Below, piece by piece: positions 44,394 through 53,050 of a stretch of DNA of 56,002 nucleotides. A program made the position numbers and the translations under genes. The stretch's first letter is position 1. The number at the start of each line of letters is the position of its first letter. The notes under the pieces are model-generated. The model was not told where the DNA came from. It saw only the letters and a program-made list of their open reading frames with translations, and did no database searches. The stretch is taken from the NCBI GenBank assembly GCA_050633585.1, contig JBOEGT010000012.1, positions 1-56,002 of the forward strand, in the 5' to 3' direction. Source of the stretch: CALKZN01 sp050633585 (GTDB lineage Bacteria > Pseudomonadota > Gammaproteobacteria > Arenicellales > Arenicellaceae).

Positions 44394-45416
44394 ATGCAAA
44401 ATAAATTCGCCGAAAAATTATTGCAAGGATGGTCAGAGCCCAATGCATTGACGTTTTTATTATTGCCACTATCGTTTTTTTATAGATCAGTGATGGCGGT
44501 GCGAAAATATTTTTATTCCAAAAAATTATTTGATGTATATCAACCGAATGTGCCCGTGCTAGTCGTGGGCAATATATCGGTAGGCGGGACTGGCAAAACG
44601 CCACTCACCATGGCAATTGTTGAACGCGCGCGCTTGTTGGGGTTTACGCCAGGAGTGATCAGTCGAGGCTACGGCGGCCAAGCATTAGAGTGGCCGCAAC
44701 GAGTGACGGCGGAGACCAGTGCTCATTATGTGGGCGATGAGTCTGTACTCATCGCGCGTAGCACGGGGTGTCCAGTTGTCGTCGGCCCTAAACGCGGCGC
44801 AGCAATAGATTTATTATTATCGGAGCATGATTGTGATTTGATTATTTCTGATGATGGATTACAGCACTATGCGTTAGCGCGCACTGCAGAGATTGCTGTC
44901 ATAGATCAACAACGGCGTCATCTAAATCAATACTGTCTGCCTGCGGGACCTTTACGTGAACCTCAATCACGCCTAGCGTCAGTCAACTTAATCTTAAATC
45001 ATGTTGCTCCAGTTGAACGTGGAGAAAAAGATCCGTTTAACCGATCTCAGGAAAACCTATTTCGGCTAAAAAATAAAGGTTTTGTGAATGTGAATGATAA
45101 CAAGTCTTGCGATTTACAGCGTGTAGAGAAAGTGCATGCGGTCGCTGGAATTGGTCACCCATTGCGTTTTTTTCGACTATTGCGTGCGTTAGGCTTTGAT
45201 GTGATCGAACATGCATTCCCTGATCATCATCGTTTTGTTGCGGAAGACTTTAGTTTCGGTGATGATATGACTGTCATCATGACGGCGAAAGATGCAGTTA
45301 AATGTGTCGCGTTTGCTCAATCGAATTGGCATTATCTGAGTGTAGAGGCTGAACTGAATGAAAACGCATCCAATAGTTTAGATACGCTATTAAATCAATT
45401 GCGGGATTTAGCATGA
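44394..45416 (+). CDS. lpxK: Tetraacyldisaccharide 4'-kinase LpxK
   Basis: A 340-residue membrane-associated kinase that phosphorylates the lipid A disaccharide at the 4' position. A hydrophobic N-terminal helix (18-35) is followed by an atypical P-loop GGTGKTP (64-70) and the typical RGYGG near 85. The acidic ISDDGLQH motif near 150 is also characteristic. It follows msbA by about 55 bases. No Shine-Dalgarno is visible. Confidence 0.94.
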   Translation: MQNKFAEKLLQGWSEPNALTFLLLPLSFFYRSVMAVRKYFYSKKLFDVYQPNVPVLVVGNISVGGTGKTPLTMAIVERARLLGFTPGVISRGYGGQALEWPQRVTAETSAHYVGDESVLIARSTGCPVVVGPKRGAAIDLLLSEHDCDLIISDDGLQHYALARTAEIAVIDQQRRHLNQYCLPAGPLREPQSRLASVNLILNHVAPVERGEKDPFNRSQENLFRLKNKGFVNVNDNKSCDLQRVEKVHAVAGIGHPLRFFRLLRALGFDVIEHAFPDHHRFVAEDFSFGDDMTVIMTAKDAVKCVAFAQSNWHYLSVEAELNENASNSLDTLLNQLRDLA

Positions 45417-45455
45417 TTTCACCCAAACGGGCAAAACCTAGCTCAGAACAAAACC

Positions 45456-45644
45456 ATGAATAATGTTATCGAAATTTTAGTTTGTCCTATTACCAAGGGC
45501 CGTTTGATTTATGATAAAGACCGTCAATTATTGATCAGCAAACAGGCTAAATTAGCCTTTCCAATTGTTGATGGTATTCCAAATATGCTAGTAGATCAGG
45601 CGCTAGATCTAGCGAGCATTGATGATGACAGCGCTCACGAATAA
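45456..45644 (+). CDS. Trm112-family small protein
   Basis: A 62-residue protein with the Trm112 fold (LVCPITKGRLIYD near 8-20, then LAFPIVDGIPNML near 36-48). This YcaR-type gene normally lies between lpxK and kdsB. Trm112 proteins bind and stabilise methyltransferases; a bacterial partner is not defined here. Only one cysteine remains, so zinc binding is unlikely. Confidence 0.88.
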   Translation: MNNVIEILVCPITKGRLIYDKDRQLLISKQAKLAFPIVDGIPNMLVDQALDLASIDDDSAHE

Positions 45645-45667
45645 CCTAACTATCTGAATCACTAAAA

Positions 45668-46429
45668 ATGGCCTTTGATATCATCATTCCAGCACGCTAT
45701 GCCTCAACGAGATTGCCCGGTAAACCGCTTGTAGACTTGCTGGGGAAAACGTTGGTTGAACGCGTGTATATTGCGGCAAAAGCCAGCGATGCCGAGAGGG
45801 TGGTTATTGCAACTGACGATGAACGTATCAAAAAAGAGGTGCAACGGTTTGGTGGAGAAGTCTGTATGACATCGCCAGAACATTTGTCAGGCACCGACCG
45901 GTTAGCAGAAGTCGTGAATAAAATGCAGTTCGACAGTGATCGAGTGATTGTCAATGTGCAGGGCGATGAGCCATTTATCGATAATGGGCTCATCAATCAA
46001 GTCGCACAGGTGCTTATTCACGATCAACAGTTAAATATGAGTACTGCATGCCATGTCTTGGCTGATCCAGAAGCCATTGCTAATCCTAATATCGTGAAAG
46101 TTGTCATGAATGAGGCTGATGAAGCATTGTATTTCTCTCGCAGCCCAATTCCATATCAAAGGGATTCACAACTGACTTCGCATGTATACTTTCAACATTT
46201 AGGCATCTATGGTTACCGTGCCAGTTTTATCAATACTTTTAGTTCAATGCCTCCCAGTAGTTTAGAATTGAGTGAGTCACTGGAGCAGTTGAGAGTCCTT
46301 CAAGCAGGGCACCGTATTAAGTTAATTCGTTATACGGGCCCTAATAATGTGGGTATTGATACACCGGAAGATGTCAAGCTTGCGATTGCTCGTTTGCAAG
46401 CAATTGTTGGTGCAGAATCAGAGTCTTGA
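45668..46429 (+). CDS. kdsB: CMP-KDO synthetase KdsB
   Basis: A 253-residue cytosolic nucleotidyltransferase that makes CMP-KDO for the LPS core. It has the N-terminal nucleotide motif IIPARYASTRLPGKPL (5-20) and the substrate segments VQGDEPFI near 97 and YFSRSPIPY near 158. Normal length and place, 23 bases after the Trm112 gene. Confidence 0.95.
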   Translation: MAFDIIIPARYASTRLPGKPLVDLLGKTLVERVYIAAKASDAERVVIATDDERIKKEVQRFGGEVCMTSPEHLSGTDRLAEVVNKMQFDSDRVIVNVQGDEPFIDNGLINQVAQVLIHDQQLNMSTACHVLADPEAIANPNIVKVVMNEADEALYFSRSPIPYQRDSQLTSHVYFQHLGIYGYRASFINTFSSMPPSSLELSESLEQLRVLQAGHRIKLIRYTGPNNVGIDTPEDVKLAIARLQAIVGAESES

Positions 46430-46441
46430 GGGTGATGATGA

Positions 46442-46948
46442 ATGGCTATGCACAAGGATAAAACGTCTATTATGTTTGTTTGTATGGGAAATATCTGTCG
46501 TTCACCGACCGCCCATGCTGTGATGCAAGCGCTGGTCGACCGCGAAGGTTTGAGTGATCAGTTTATTATCGAATCATCAGGAACTCATGCCTACCATGTT
46601 GGTGAGCCTGCAGATAAACGTGCACAAGCAACGGCGTTAACTCGTGGTATTAATATGAGCAGTTTGCGCGCTCAAAAAATTGCCATCACAGACTATGATA
46701 AGTTTGATTGGATTTTAGCAATGGACGAAGATAATTTAGAACTTATTGAATATTATGCACCCGAAGACCATCAAGCACAGTGTCGATTATTAATGAGTTT
46801 TTCGTCGCAAAACTCTCTGAAACGGCCTCATGAAATGATTGTGCCAGACCCATATTATGGTGGAGAGCAGGGTTTTGAAGATGTTTTTGATATGGTTGAT
46901 GATGCATGTAAAGGTTTGTTAAATCATATTCTTAAAGGAAAAAATTAA
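46442..46948 (+). CDS. Low-molecular-weight protein tyrosine phosphatase
   Basis: A 168-residue phosphatase with the C-x5-R active-site loop CMGNICRS near residues 14-21 and the acidic general acid in VPDPYYGG near 139. The family dephosphorylates tyrosine kinases of polysaccharide export or other proteins. A GAGGGTGATG site precedes the start. It is common after kdsB in related genomes. No polysaccharide kinase is in the window. Confidence 0.9.
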   Translation: MAMHKDKTSIMFVCMGNICRSPTAHAVMQALVDREGLSDQFIIESSGTHAYHVGEPADKRAQATALTRGINMSSLRAQKIAITDYDKFDWILAMDEDNLELIEYYAPEDHQAQCRLLMSFSSQNSLKRPHEMIVPDPYYGGEQGFEDVFDMVDDACKGLLNHILKGKN

Positions 46949-46962
46949 CGCTTTGTATAAGT

Positions 46963-47529
46963 ATGGGTGAGCATCCAGAAAACTATTTTAATATAGTGAT
47001 ATCTATTGTTGAGCAACGACTCTATCTTCTCGATGGCGATAATATTGAAAAAATATATATGATTGCGTCCGCCAAAAATGGCATTGGCCAAATTGAGGGG
47101 AGTGAATGCACTCCTTTGGGCAAACATCACGTGGTGGAAAAAATTGGAGACAATGCGCCAGTGAATGCAGTTTTCATGGGCAGGCAATGGCAGGGTGAAA
47201 TTTATTCTGATGAGCTGGCTCAGTCATCACCCGATCGTGATTGGATTTTGACTCGCATTTTGTGGCTAAGCGGGCTAGAGAAAGGTAAGAACGCCGGGCG
47301 GTTTGATGGTAAAGAAAATCAAGGCGTTTCTTGTGATACGAAAAGTCGGTATATCTATATCCATGGCTGCCCCAATTCACATGCCATGCAAATTCCAAGT
47401 TCGCATGGGTGTATTAAAATGCGAAATACCGATGTGATGGAACTTTTTGAATTAACTAATGTAAATACAGCCGTAAATATTATTGCGGAAACTATGTCTC
47501 AGCATTTAATGGTACACAAATCTTCATGA
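46963..47529 (+). CDS. Signal-less YkuD-domain enzyme, probable cytosolic L,D-carboxypeptidase
   Basis: A 188-residue protein that is almost entirely one YkuD domain. The catalytic set is IHGCP near 128-132 and SSHGCIKM near 143-150, with His and Cys in place. It lacks a signal peptide or membrane anchor, so it should be cytosolic, unlike cell-wall L,D-transpeptidases. It overlaps nagZ by 4 bases. The Acinetobacter protein ElsL is a cytosolic YkuD enzyme that trims recycled muropeptides. The same job here, alongside NagZ, is my inference. Confidence 0.8.
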   Translation: MGEHPENYFNIVISIVEQRLYLLDGDNIEKIYMIASAKNGIGQIEGSECTPLGKHHVVEKIGDNAPVNAVFMGRQWQGEIYSDELAQSSPDRDWILTRILWLSGLEKGKNAGRFDGKENQGVSCDTKSRYIYIHGCPNSHAMQIPSSHGCIKMRNTDVMELFELTNVNTAVNIIAETMSQHLMVHKSS

Positions 47530-48521
47530 ATCAATCTATAGAAAAACCGATAAGCTTGCCACTTGGCCCTATCATGCTTGATGTGGAAGCCTTGAGTTTA
47601 ACGGATCAAGATAAAGCCCGCCTGTTAAATCCCTTAGTCGGTGCAGTCATTTTATTTGCACGTAACTATGAAAGTCGTGAACAAGTCATTGCGTTGATCA
47701 ACGATATAAAATCATTACGCACACCATCATTACTGGTGGCTGTTGATCAAGAAGGTGGAAGAGTGCAGCGTTTTAAAAATGAATTCACGATTCTGCCTCC
47801 TGCGTCTAGCTTTGGAGAAGAATGGGATCAAGATAAGCATAAGGCGCCCATGAGTGCTTTTGAATCGGCATTCACCATGGCGAAAGAATTGTTGGATGTG
47901 GGTGTCGATTTTAGTTTTGCGCCCGTTTTTGATGTGGCAACAGTGGAGTCTGATGTGATTGGAGATCGCAGTTTTCATAATAATCCTCAGGTAGCAACGG
48001 AGCTACTTGGAGCCTATATTGATGGTATGCATTCAGCTGGGATGGCGGCTATTGGAAAACACTTTCCAGGTCATGGAGGTGTGTCAGGTGATTCTCATTT
48101 GTGTTTGCCGATTGATCGGCGGGCAATGGAAGAAATTAGTCGTTGCGATTTGCTCCCTTACCAATCACTCAAAGATGAACTGCAAGGCGTCATGGCGGCG
48201 CATGTCATTTATGAACAATGTTGCGACAAGATTGCCGGGCATTCAACATTTTGGTTAAAAGACATTTTAAAACAAAAAATAGGTTTTGAAGGTGTTGTGT
48301 TTAGTGATGATTTATCTATGGAAGGCGCGGTAGAAGTGAGTGATGGCATTGTTGATTGCACTCATAAAGCGTTGGCAGCAGGTTGTGATATGGTCATTGT
48401 GTGTAATTCGCCGCAACGATCCGATGAGTTACTAGCAGGTTTGAATTTCACTGTGACTGAACAGTCGTCTTATAAACTCAACCAATTAAGGTCATCTAAA
48501 AATATCAATACGGTAAAATAA
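47526..48521 (+). CDS. nagZ: Beta-N-acetylhexosaminidase NagZ
   Basis: A 331-residue cytosolic glycosidase of family GH3 that removes GlcNAc from anhydro-muropeptides during murein recycling. Hallmarks are VAVDQEGGRVQRF near 73-85, KHFPGHGGVSGDSHL near 179-193 with the catalytic His dyad, and the nucleophile Asp in VVFSDDLSMEGA near 258-269. It overlaps the YkuD gene by 4 bases. NagZ products can also induce AmpC in some species; no ampC is seen here. Confidence 0.95.
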   Translation: MNQSIEKPISLPLGPIMLDVEALSLTDQDKARLLNPLVGAVILFARNYESREQVIALINDIKSLRTPSLLVAVDQEGGRVQRFKNEFTILPPASSFGEEWDQDKHKAPMSAFESAFTMAKELLDVGVDFSFAPVFDVATVESDVIGDRSFHNNPQVATELLGAYIDGMHSAGMAAIGKHFPGHGGVSGDSHLCLPIDRRAMEEISRCDLLPYQSLKDELQGVMAAHVIYEQCCDKIAGHSTFWLKDILKQKIGFEGVVFSDDLSMEGAVEVSDGIVDCTHKALAAGCDMVIVCNSPQRSDELLAGLNFTVTEQSSYKLNQLRSSKNINTVK

Positions 48522-48617
48522 AATTTGGTTACACTGTTTGTAGTATTTTTTTAGCGTCAGTATTACTAGGGTTTTCTGGCGACTTTTATCAATGAACTAA
48601 CTCTCATTTAAATTATT

Positions 48618-49394
48618 ATGCTAATCGTTATCTCTCCTGCTAAAACACTTGATTTTGATACGCCATCGACAACTCAAGTGGCTTCTCAACCTGCGTTTTT
48701 AAATGACAGTCAAGCACTGATCAATAAGATGAAGTCGTATTCGCCCGATGATGTGGCCAAACTGATGAAGATTAGTCAAAAACTTTCCGAGTTAAACGTT
48801 GAAAGGTATCATGATTGGCAGACACCTTTTACGGCAGAAAATGCCAAACAAGCCGCCTTTGCGTTCAAAGGTGATGTTTATACAGGGCTCGAAGCAGAAT
48901 CATTGGCTGAAGAAGATTTACAATGGTCTCAAGATCATTTGCGTATTCTTTCCGGTTTGTATGGAGCGTTAAAACCCCTGGATTTGATGCAAGCTTATCG
49001 CTTAGAAATGGGAATTAAGCTAGAAAATGAGCGTGGGAAAAATTTATATGAATTTTGGGGTGAAAAATTGACTCACCACCTCAATCAACAGCTAGAAGCG
49101 ATCGATAGCTCATTATTGTTGAATTTGGCCTCAAACGAATATTTCAAAGCAGTTAAACCTAAATTGATTAATGGCACAGTCGTCTCCCCCGAATTTAAAG
49201 ATTGTAAAAATGGGACTTATAAGATCATTAGCTTCTATGCTAAAAAAGCGAGAGGTCTAATGGCTCGATGGGTGATTGAGAATCGCGTTGAATCAGCCAA
49301 TCAGCTCGTTGATTTTGATGTCGCGGGTTACTATTACTCTGATGAACATTCGACGGATGTTGCACCCGTTTTTTTAAGAGAAGAGCAAAAATAA
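48618..49394 (+). CDS. yaaA: YaaA/DUF328 peroxide-stress protein
   Basis: A 258-residue protein with the YaaA start MLIVISPAKTLDF and the conserved LSGLYGALKPLDLM near 111-124. In E. coli, YaaA limits free iron during peroxide stress and binds DNA. Length is normal. It stands alone about 100 bases after nagZ. Confidence 0.93.
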   Translation: MLIVISPAKTLDFDTPSTTQVASQPAFLNDSQALINKMKSYSPDDVAKLMKISQKLSELNVERYHDWQTPFTAENAKQAAFAFKGDVYTGLEAESLAEEDLQWSQDHLRILSGLYGALKPLDLMQAYRLEMGIKLENERGKNLYEFWGEKLTHHLNQQLEAIDSSLLLNLASNEYFKAVKPKLINGTVVSPEFKDCKNGTYKIISFYAKKARGLMARWVIENRVESANQLVDFDVAGYYYSDEHSTDVAPVFLREEQK

Positions 49395-49443
49395 ACCGAC
49401 GGCTATCACATTTTTGTGATGAACTGAGAGGGTAATGTTGGCT

Positions 49444-50013
49444 ATGAAAATTATTCTGTGTCGGCATGGGCTGCCTTGTCCCGAAAATAGTCCATCTGCA
49501 CTATTTTTGAATAGTCAACAGTTAGCTCAGTGGGTAGATCATTATAATGCTTCTGCTGTGAGTCGTGAGCACCAACCCAGTGAAAAAACATTAGAAACTT
49601 TGCAACGCTGTCGGTTGCTAGTTGCAAGCGATTTGAATCGATCCATTGATTCTTGCCAGTTGTTAGATAAAGACATTAATCATGTTGATGTTTTGTTTCG
49701 AGAAGCGGGCTTTCCGGTTCCTCAAAACAATTTTTTATCATTGCCATTAGGTGTATGGTTAATGAGTTTACGCCTGCTTTGGGTTCTAGGCTACTCAGTC
49801 AATAGCGAAAGCTACAAGGAGGCTAAAAGTCGCGCTACGGAGGCTTCAAAAAAACTTCAGCACATGGCAATCAAGCATGACTCCGTTGGATTAATGGGCC
49901 ACGGTATTATGAACCGATTGATTGCCAGCAATTTGATAGCAGCCGGATGGCGTAAAACTGAGTCAGCCCAAGAAAGGACGTATTGGGGCTTCAGTGTGTT
50001 TGAAAAGCAATAA
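49444..50013 (+). CDS. Histidine phosphatase family protein
   Basis: A 189-residue protein starting with the phosphohistidine motif LCRHGLP near residues 5-11. A second catalytic histidine is in LMGHGIMNRLI near 151-161. The arginine of the usual second motif may be in SDLNRSIDS near 62. Substrate unknown. The ATG at 49444 puts the RHG motif at the usual distance; an ATG at 49435 is too close to GAGAGGG. It converges with the rhomboid gene. Confidence 0.78.
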   Translation: MKIILCRHGLPCPENSPSALFLNSQQLAQWVDHYNASAVSREHQPSEKTLETLQRCRLLVASDLNRSIDSCQLLDKDINHVDVLFREAGFPVPQNNFLSLPLGVWLMSLRLLWVLGYSVNSESYKEAKSRATEASKKLQHMAIKHDSVGLMGHGIMNRLIASNLIAAGWRKTESAQERTYWGFSVFEKQ

Positions 50014-50055
50014 ATTGATTTAAAACCAAATTTGTCAGCACCTTTATCTTTACCT

Positions 50056-50805
50056 TTACTTTCGCCAAACTCCATAAGAGTCGTTGACGGTATTGCGTTT
50101 ATTTTTCATCACGGTGAGTAATAAGATAATAGCGGTTACCGCGCCACCAACATGAGCGGCATGGGCAATATTTTTACCAAAAATGGAGATGCCCGTGAAC
50201 CCTGAAAAGATATCCAAACAAAGCAGGGCAGGCACAAAGAACTTGGCAGCAATGGGAACTGGCAAGAAGATCAGCATGATTTTATGATTAGGGAACAAAA
50301 AAGCGAATGCCACTAATACGCCATATAAAGCACCCGACGCACCGACAACGGGAGACTTAAATATTAATGTGGCTTCTTGAGAGTCTGGGAACTGTGAATA
50401 ATACTGACTATTCGCAAAGACTGTTTTCATTTCATCAATGCTAAAACCCGCCTCTAATAATGGTGCTATTGTAGACTGGAATTGGAAATAATTGACACCC
50501 AGATAAATCGCGGCAGCGCCTAGGCCGCAAATAAAGTAAAAAGTGACAAACTTTGTAGACCCCCATGTTCGTTCTAATGTGTTTCCAAACATCCATAAGC
50601 CAAACATATTGAAAAACAAATGCGTTGGGTCACCATGCAAAAACATGTGGCTAACAAGTTGGAAAGGTTTGAAGTCTGGATTTTCAAAAAAGAAAAGTTC
50701 GAATCCAGAATGGTTTTGGCCAAAAATTTGTTCCAGTGCAAAATAAATAATGATGCAGGCAATAACAATTGCATTAGTTGCCGTGAAAATAGGTGTGTTG
50801 CGCAT
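50056..50805 (-). CDS. Rhomboid intramembrane serine protease
   Basis: A 249-residue inner-membrane protein with six helices. The catalytic serine lies in GASGALYG near 162-169 and the histidine in HAAHVGGAV near 223-231. HMFLHGDPTHLFFNMFGLW near 54-72 is the family's helix 2 motif. Rhomboids cut membrane helices of other proteins. The ATG at 50805 follows AAAGAGAG; earlier in-frame methionines add 8 residues. The substrate is unknown. Confidence 0.9.
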   Translation of the reverse strand: MRNTPIFTATNAIVIACIIIYFALEQIFGQNHSGFELFFFENPDFKPFQLVSHMFLHGDPTHLFFNMFGLWMFGNTLERTWGSTKFVTFYFICGLGAAAIYLGVNYFQFQSTIAPLLEAGFSIDEMKTVFANSQYYSQFPDSQEATLIFKSPVVGASGALYGVLVAFAFLFPNHKIMLIFLPVPIAAKFFVPALLCLDIFSGFTGISIFGKNIAHAAHVGGAVTAIILLLTVMKNKRNTVNDSYGVWRK

Positions 50806-50957
50806 AAAACTCTCTTTAAAACCCATCAATAAACTGATGTATTATCGCTTTGTTGTTGCTGCTTCTTAAAGTGCTATTGTAACGTAGTCGTGGATTTGTC
50901 CGTTGATAAATTTACTCTCTTGACAGTAATGTTTTGGATTAATGAAGGAAATAATAA

Positions 50958-51479
50958 ATGAAATGGTTAACATTTTTGCGCTCAAAGACTGCTGTGTTGG
51001 CTTTGCTTGGCGTCTCTGTCGCTTGCTTATACCCTGGACTTACTACATCAATGATGAGTTTGGAGATCAATGCATCCTTGCCAGTGATAGGTGATGTAGA
51101 GTTATATAGGCAAACACAAAGTATTTGGAGTGGCATTGTTTCGCTTTATCAAAAAGGGTATTTCTTGGTGTCTTTTTTGATTTTTTTGTTTAGCGTCGCG
51201 GTGCCTGTCATTAAATTGTTGTGTGTGGGTGCTATTTTGTTGTTTGAATCATCTGCTTTGAGTGAAAAATTACATCGGTTTATCTTGTTGATTGGAAAGT
51301 GGTCCATGGCAGATGTGTTTGTTGTGGGGATTTTTATTGCTTTTTTAGCCGGAGAGGCAAATCCGAACATGCAAGCAGCTCTTCATGAAGGCTTTTATTG
51401 GTTCTTAGCTTATTGTTTAACATCAATACTTTGCGGGCAATTGCTAAGGGTTAATAAAAAGAGCTATAATAATCGGTAA
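50958..51479 (+). CDS. PqiA-like membrane protein
   Basis: A 173-residue inner-membrane protein with four hydrophobic helices, matching one half of PqiA. FSVAVPVIKLLCVGAILL near 77-94 and KWSMADVFVVGIFIAFLAG near 114-132 are the family signatures. PqiA proteins belong to MCE-linked lipid transport systems. The usual PqiB partner is not in the window, and the protein is shorter than full PqiA. Confidence 0.85.
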   Translation: MKWLTFLRSKTAVLALLGVSVACLYPGLTTSMMSLEINASLPVIGDVELYRQTQSIWSGIVSLYQKGYFLVSFLIFLFSVAVPVIKLLCVGAILLFESSALSEKLHRFILLIGKWSMADVFVVGIFIAFLAGEANPNMQAALHEGFYWFLAYCLTSILCGQLLRVNKKSYNNR

Positions 51480-51553
51480 TATATGCTCTGATATGTTTGA
51501 TAAGCGAATAGAGCTCACATATAGAAACATCTGCAAAACAGGTGAAAATAGAA

Positions 51554-52222
51554 ATGGATACTACGGAAACGACAAAAGACATAAAAAAAGTTGCGCTTGA
51601 ATCAATTGCGAAACTTGTGCGCAAGACGCACTTCATGAATCAAGACTTCTACATTGGTGATGTGCTTAGCCCTCAATCAATTGAGCGCCGAATTCTTTTA
51701 GCTAAGCCAGAACGCTATTCAATATTGCGCGAACATACGTTTGATTGTGTCTTGTCACATCGTCGCAGTTTTGTGGTTGATCGCTTGCTATTGATTCGTG
51801 GCGAGGAAGAGTTTAAAGAAAATGGTTGGTTCTACACGGAACTAAGCCTTACGTGTGAGAGTCTAGGTTTGCGCCTTGATCTGGTGAATTCCACGGAAAA
51901 AGGCGTCAAAGATTATTTACGTCGCATTATTGACGGGGAAATTTTGAGCTATAGTGGCGACCCAGTTGAAGGAGAGTTTGCTTTTCCTAAAGCGTATATC
52001 AACAAGCGTTTCTTGAAAATGCATGAAGACCTAAATCGTTGTTTCCAACGTTGGAAGTTATGCCCAGAATGTTCATCCAAGTTGAAGCGCATGGAATCAG
52101 ATCAACCAAGTCATATTGGTAAACGTGTTTATATTTGTACTAATAAGCCTGATTGCAACTTTCATACCATTGTTCCGGAATTGCCATTCCCAGAAGAAAC
52201 AGTGACGTTTATTGCAGTTTAG
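51554..52222 (+). CDS. Unknown protein with a C-terminal topoisomerase-like zinc ribbon
   Basis: A 222-residue protein I do not recognise. Residues 1-165 show no known motif. Residues 170-205 carry CPEC and CTNKPDC, resembling the four-cysteine zinc ribbon of bacterial topoisomerase I C termini. It may bind nucleic acid, which is inferred. The ATG at 51554 follows AGGTGA by 8 bases; a GTG at 51542 is in frame. It ends at the shared terminator with efp. Confidence 0.7.
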   Translation: MDTTETTKDIKKVALESIAKLVRKTHFMNQDFYIGDVLSPQSIERRILLAKPERYSILREHTFDCVLSHRRSFVVDRLLLIRGEEEFKENGWFYTELSLTCESLGLRLDLVNSTEKGVKDYLRRIIDGEILSYSGDPVEGEFAFPKAYINKRFLKMHEDLNRCFQRWKLCPECSSKLKRMESDQPSHIGKRVYICTNKPDCNFHTIVPELPFPEETVTFIAV

Positions 52223-52244
52223 ATTGTCTCTAAGATATGAAATA

Positions 52245-52276
52245 AAAAAGCAGGCTTTCAAAGCCTGCTTTTTTAT
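52245..52276. terminator. Bidirectional terminator between the zinc-ribbon gene and efp
   Basis: AAAGCAGGCTT pairs with AAGCCTGCTTT across a short loop (52248-52270), with A's on the left and T's on the right. Confidence 0.9.
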
Positions 52277-52313
52277 TATGTGCAAAAGATGTATTTAGAG
52301 CATTTGCCGTGAC

Positions 52314-52880
52314 TTATTCCGCGCGTTCGACATAGTCACCAGTTTCCGTATTCACTTTAACTTTTTCGCCAACATTCACAAAAGTTGGAACGGTAACGCG
52401 AATACCCGTTTCTAGGGTCGCTGGCTTGCCGCCGCCTGCAGCCGTTTGGCCTTTGACAACGCCTTCAGTTTCAGTGACTTCTAGGACGACATTGGCGGGT
52501 AAATCCAACCCAATCGGTGTTTCGTCATAAAAGTTGATTTTTACTTCGGTATTTGGCAACAAGAACCCCGCTTGTTCTTCGATGTCATCAGCATTGAGCT
52601 GCATTTGGTCATAAGTTTCCAAGTCCATGAAAATATGATTTTCACCTTCAGCATAAAGATACTGCATTTTACGCGGTTCAACATGCGGTTTTTCTACTTT
52701 GTCAGTAGAGCGGAAGCGTTCGTTTAATTTAGTGCCATTAATAATGTCTTTTAGTTCTACTTGAACAAATGCGCCGCCTTTACCGGGTTTTACATGGCCT
52801 TTTTTAAGCACACGCCATAGGTTGCCTTGATGTTCAATGAGACCGCCTAAACGGATTTCGTTAGCTGAGATTTTAGACAT
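52314..52880 (-). CDS. efp: Elongation factor P
   Basis: A 188-residue translation factor that rescues ribosomes stalled at polyproline. Lys34 in HVKPGKGGAF is the residue modified in the lysine-type family, so a modifying enzyme set such as EpmA/EpmB is expected elsewhere. The surrounding wording (IEHQGNLWRVLKKGHV and LKDIINGTKLNERFRS) resembles alphaproteobacterial EF-P more than the E. coli type. It is a single gene divergent from uvrC. Confidence 0.93.
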   Translation of the reverse strand: MSKISANEIRLGGLIEHQGNLWRVLKKGHVKPGKGGAFVQVELKDIINGTKLNERFRSTDKVEKPHVEPRKMQYLYAEGENHIFMDLETYDQMQLNADDIEEQAGFLLPNTEVKINFYDETPIGLDLPANVVLEVTETEGVVKGQTAAGGGKPATLETGIRVTVPTFVNVGEKVKVNTETGDYVERAE

Positions 52881-53050
52881 GTGGTTTAACCTAGTTTGGG
52901 TTCAAGTTAGTGTTTTTAATGTTCTGTCTGACAGTATTTCAATGCAGCGTTGTTGCCTTCAGCATTTGCGCATAATATCGAATCAACAAAAAAATAAATT
53001 AAGCACGGATTATATTGCACATTTGATGCTAAATCATGGAAAATCTACAC

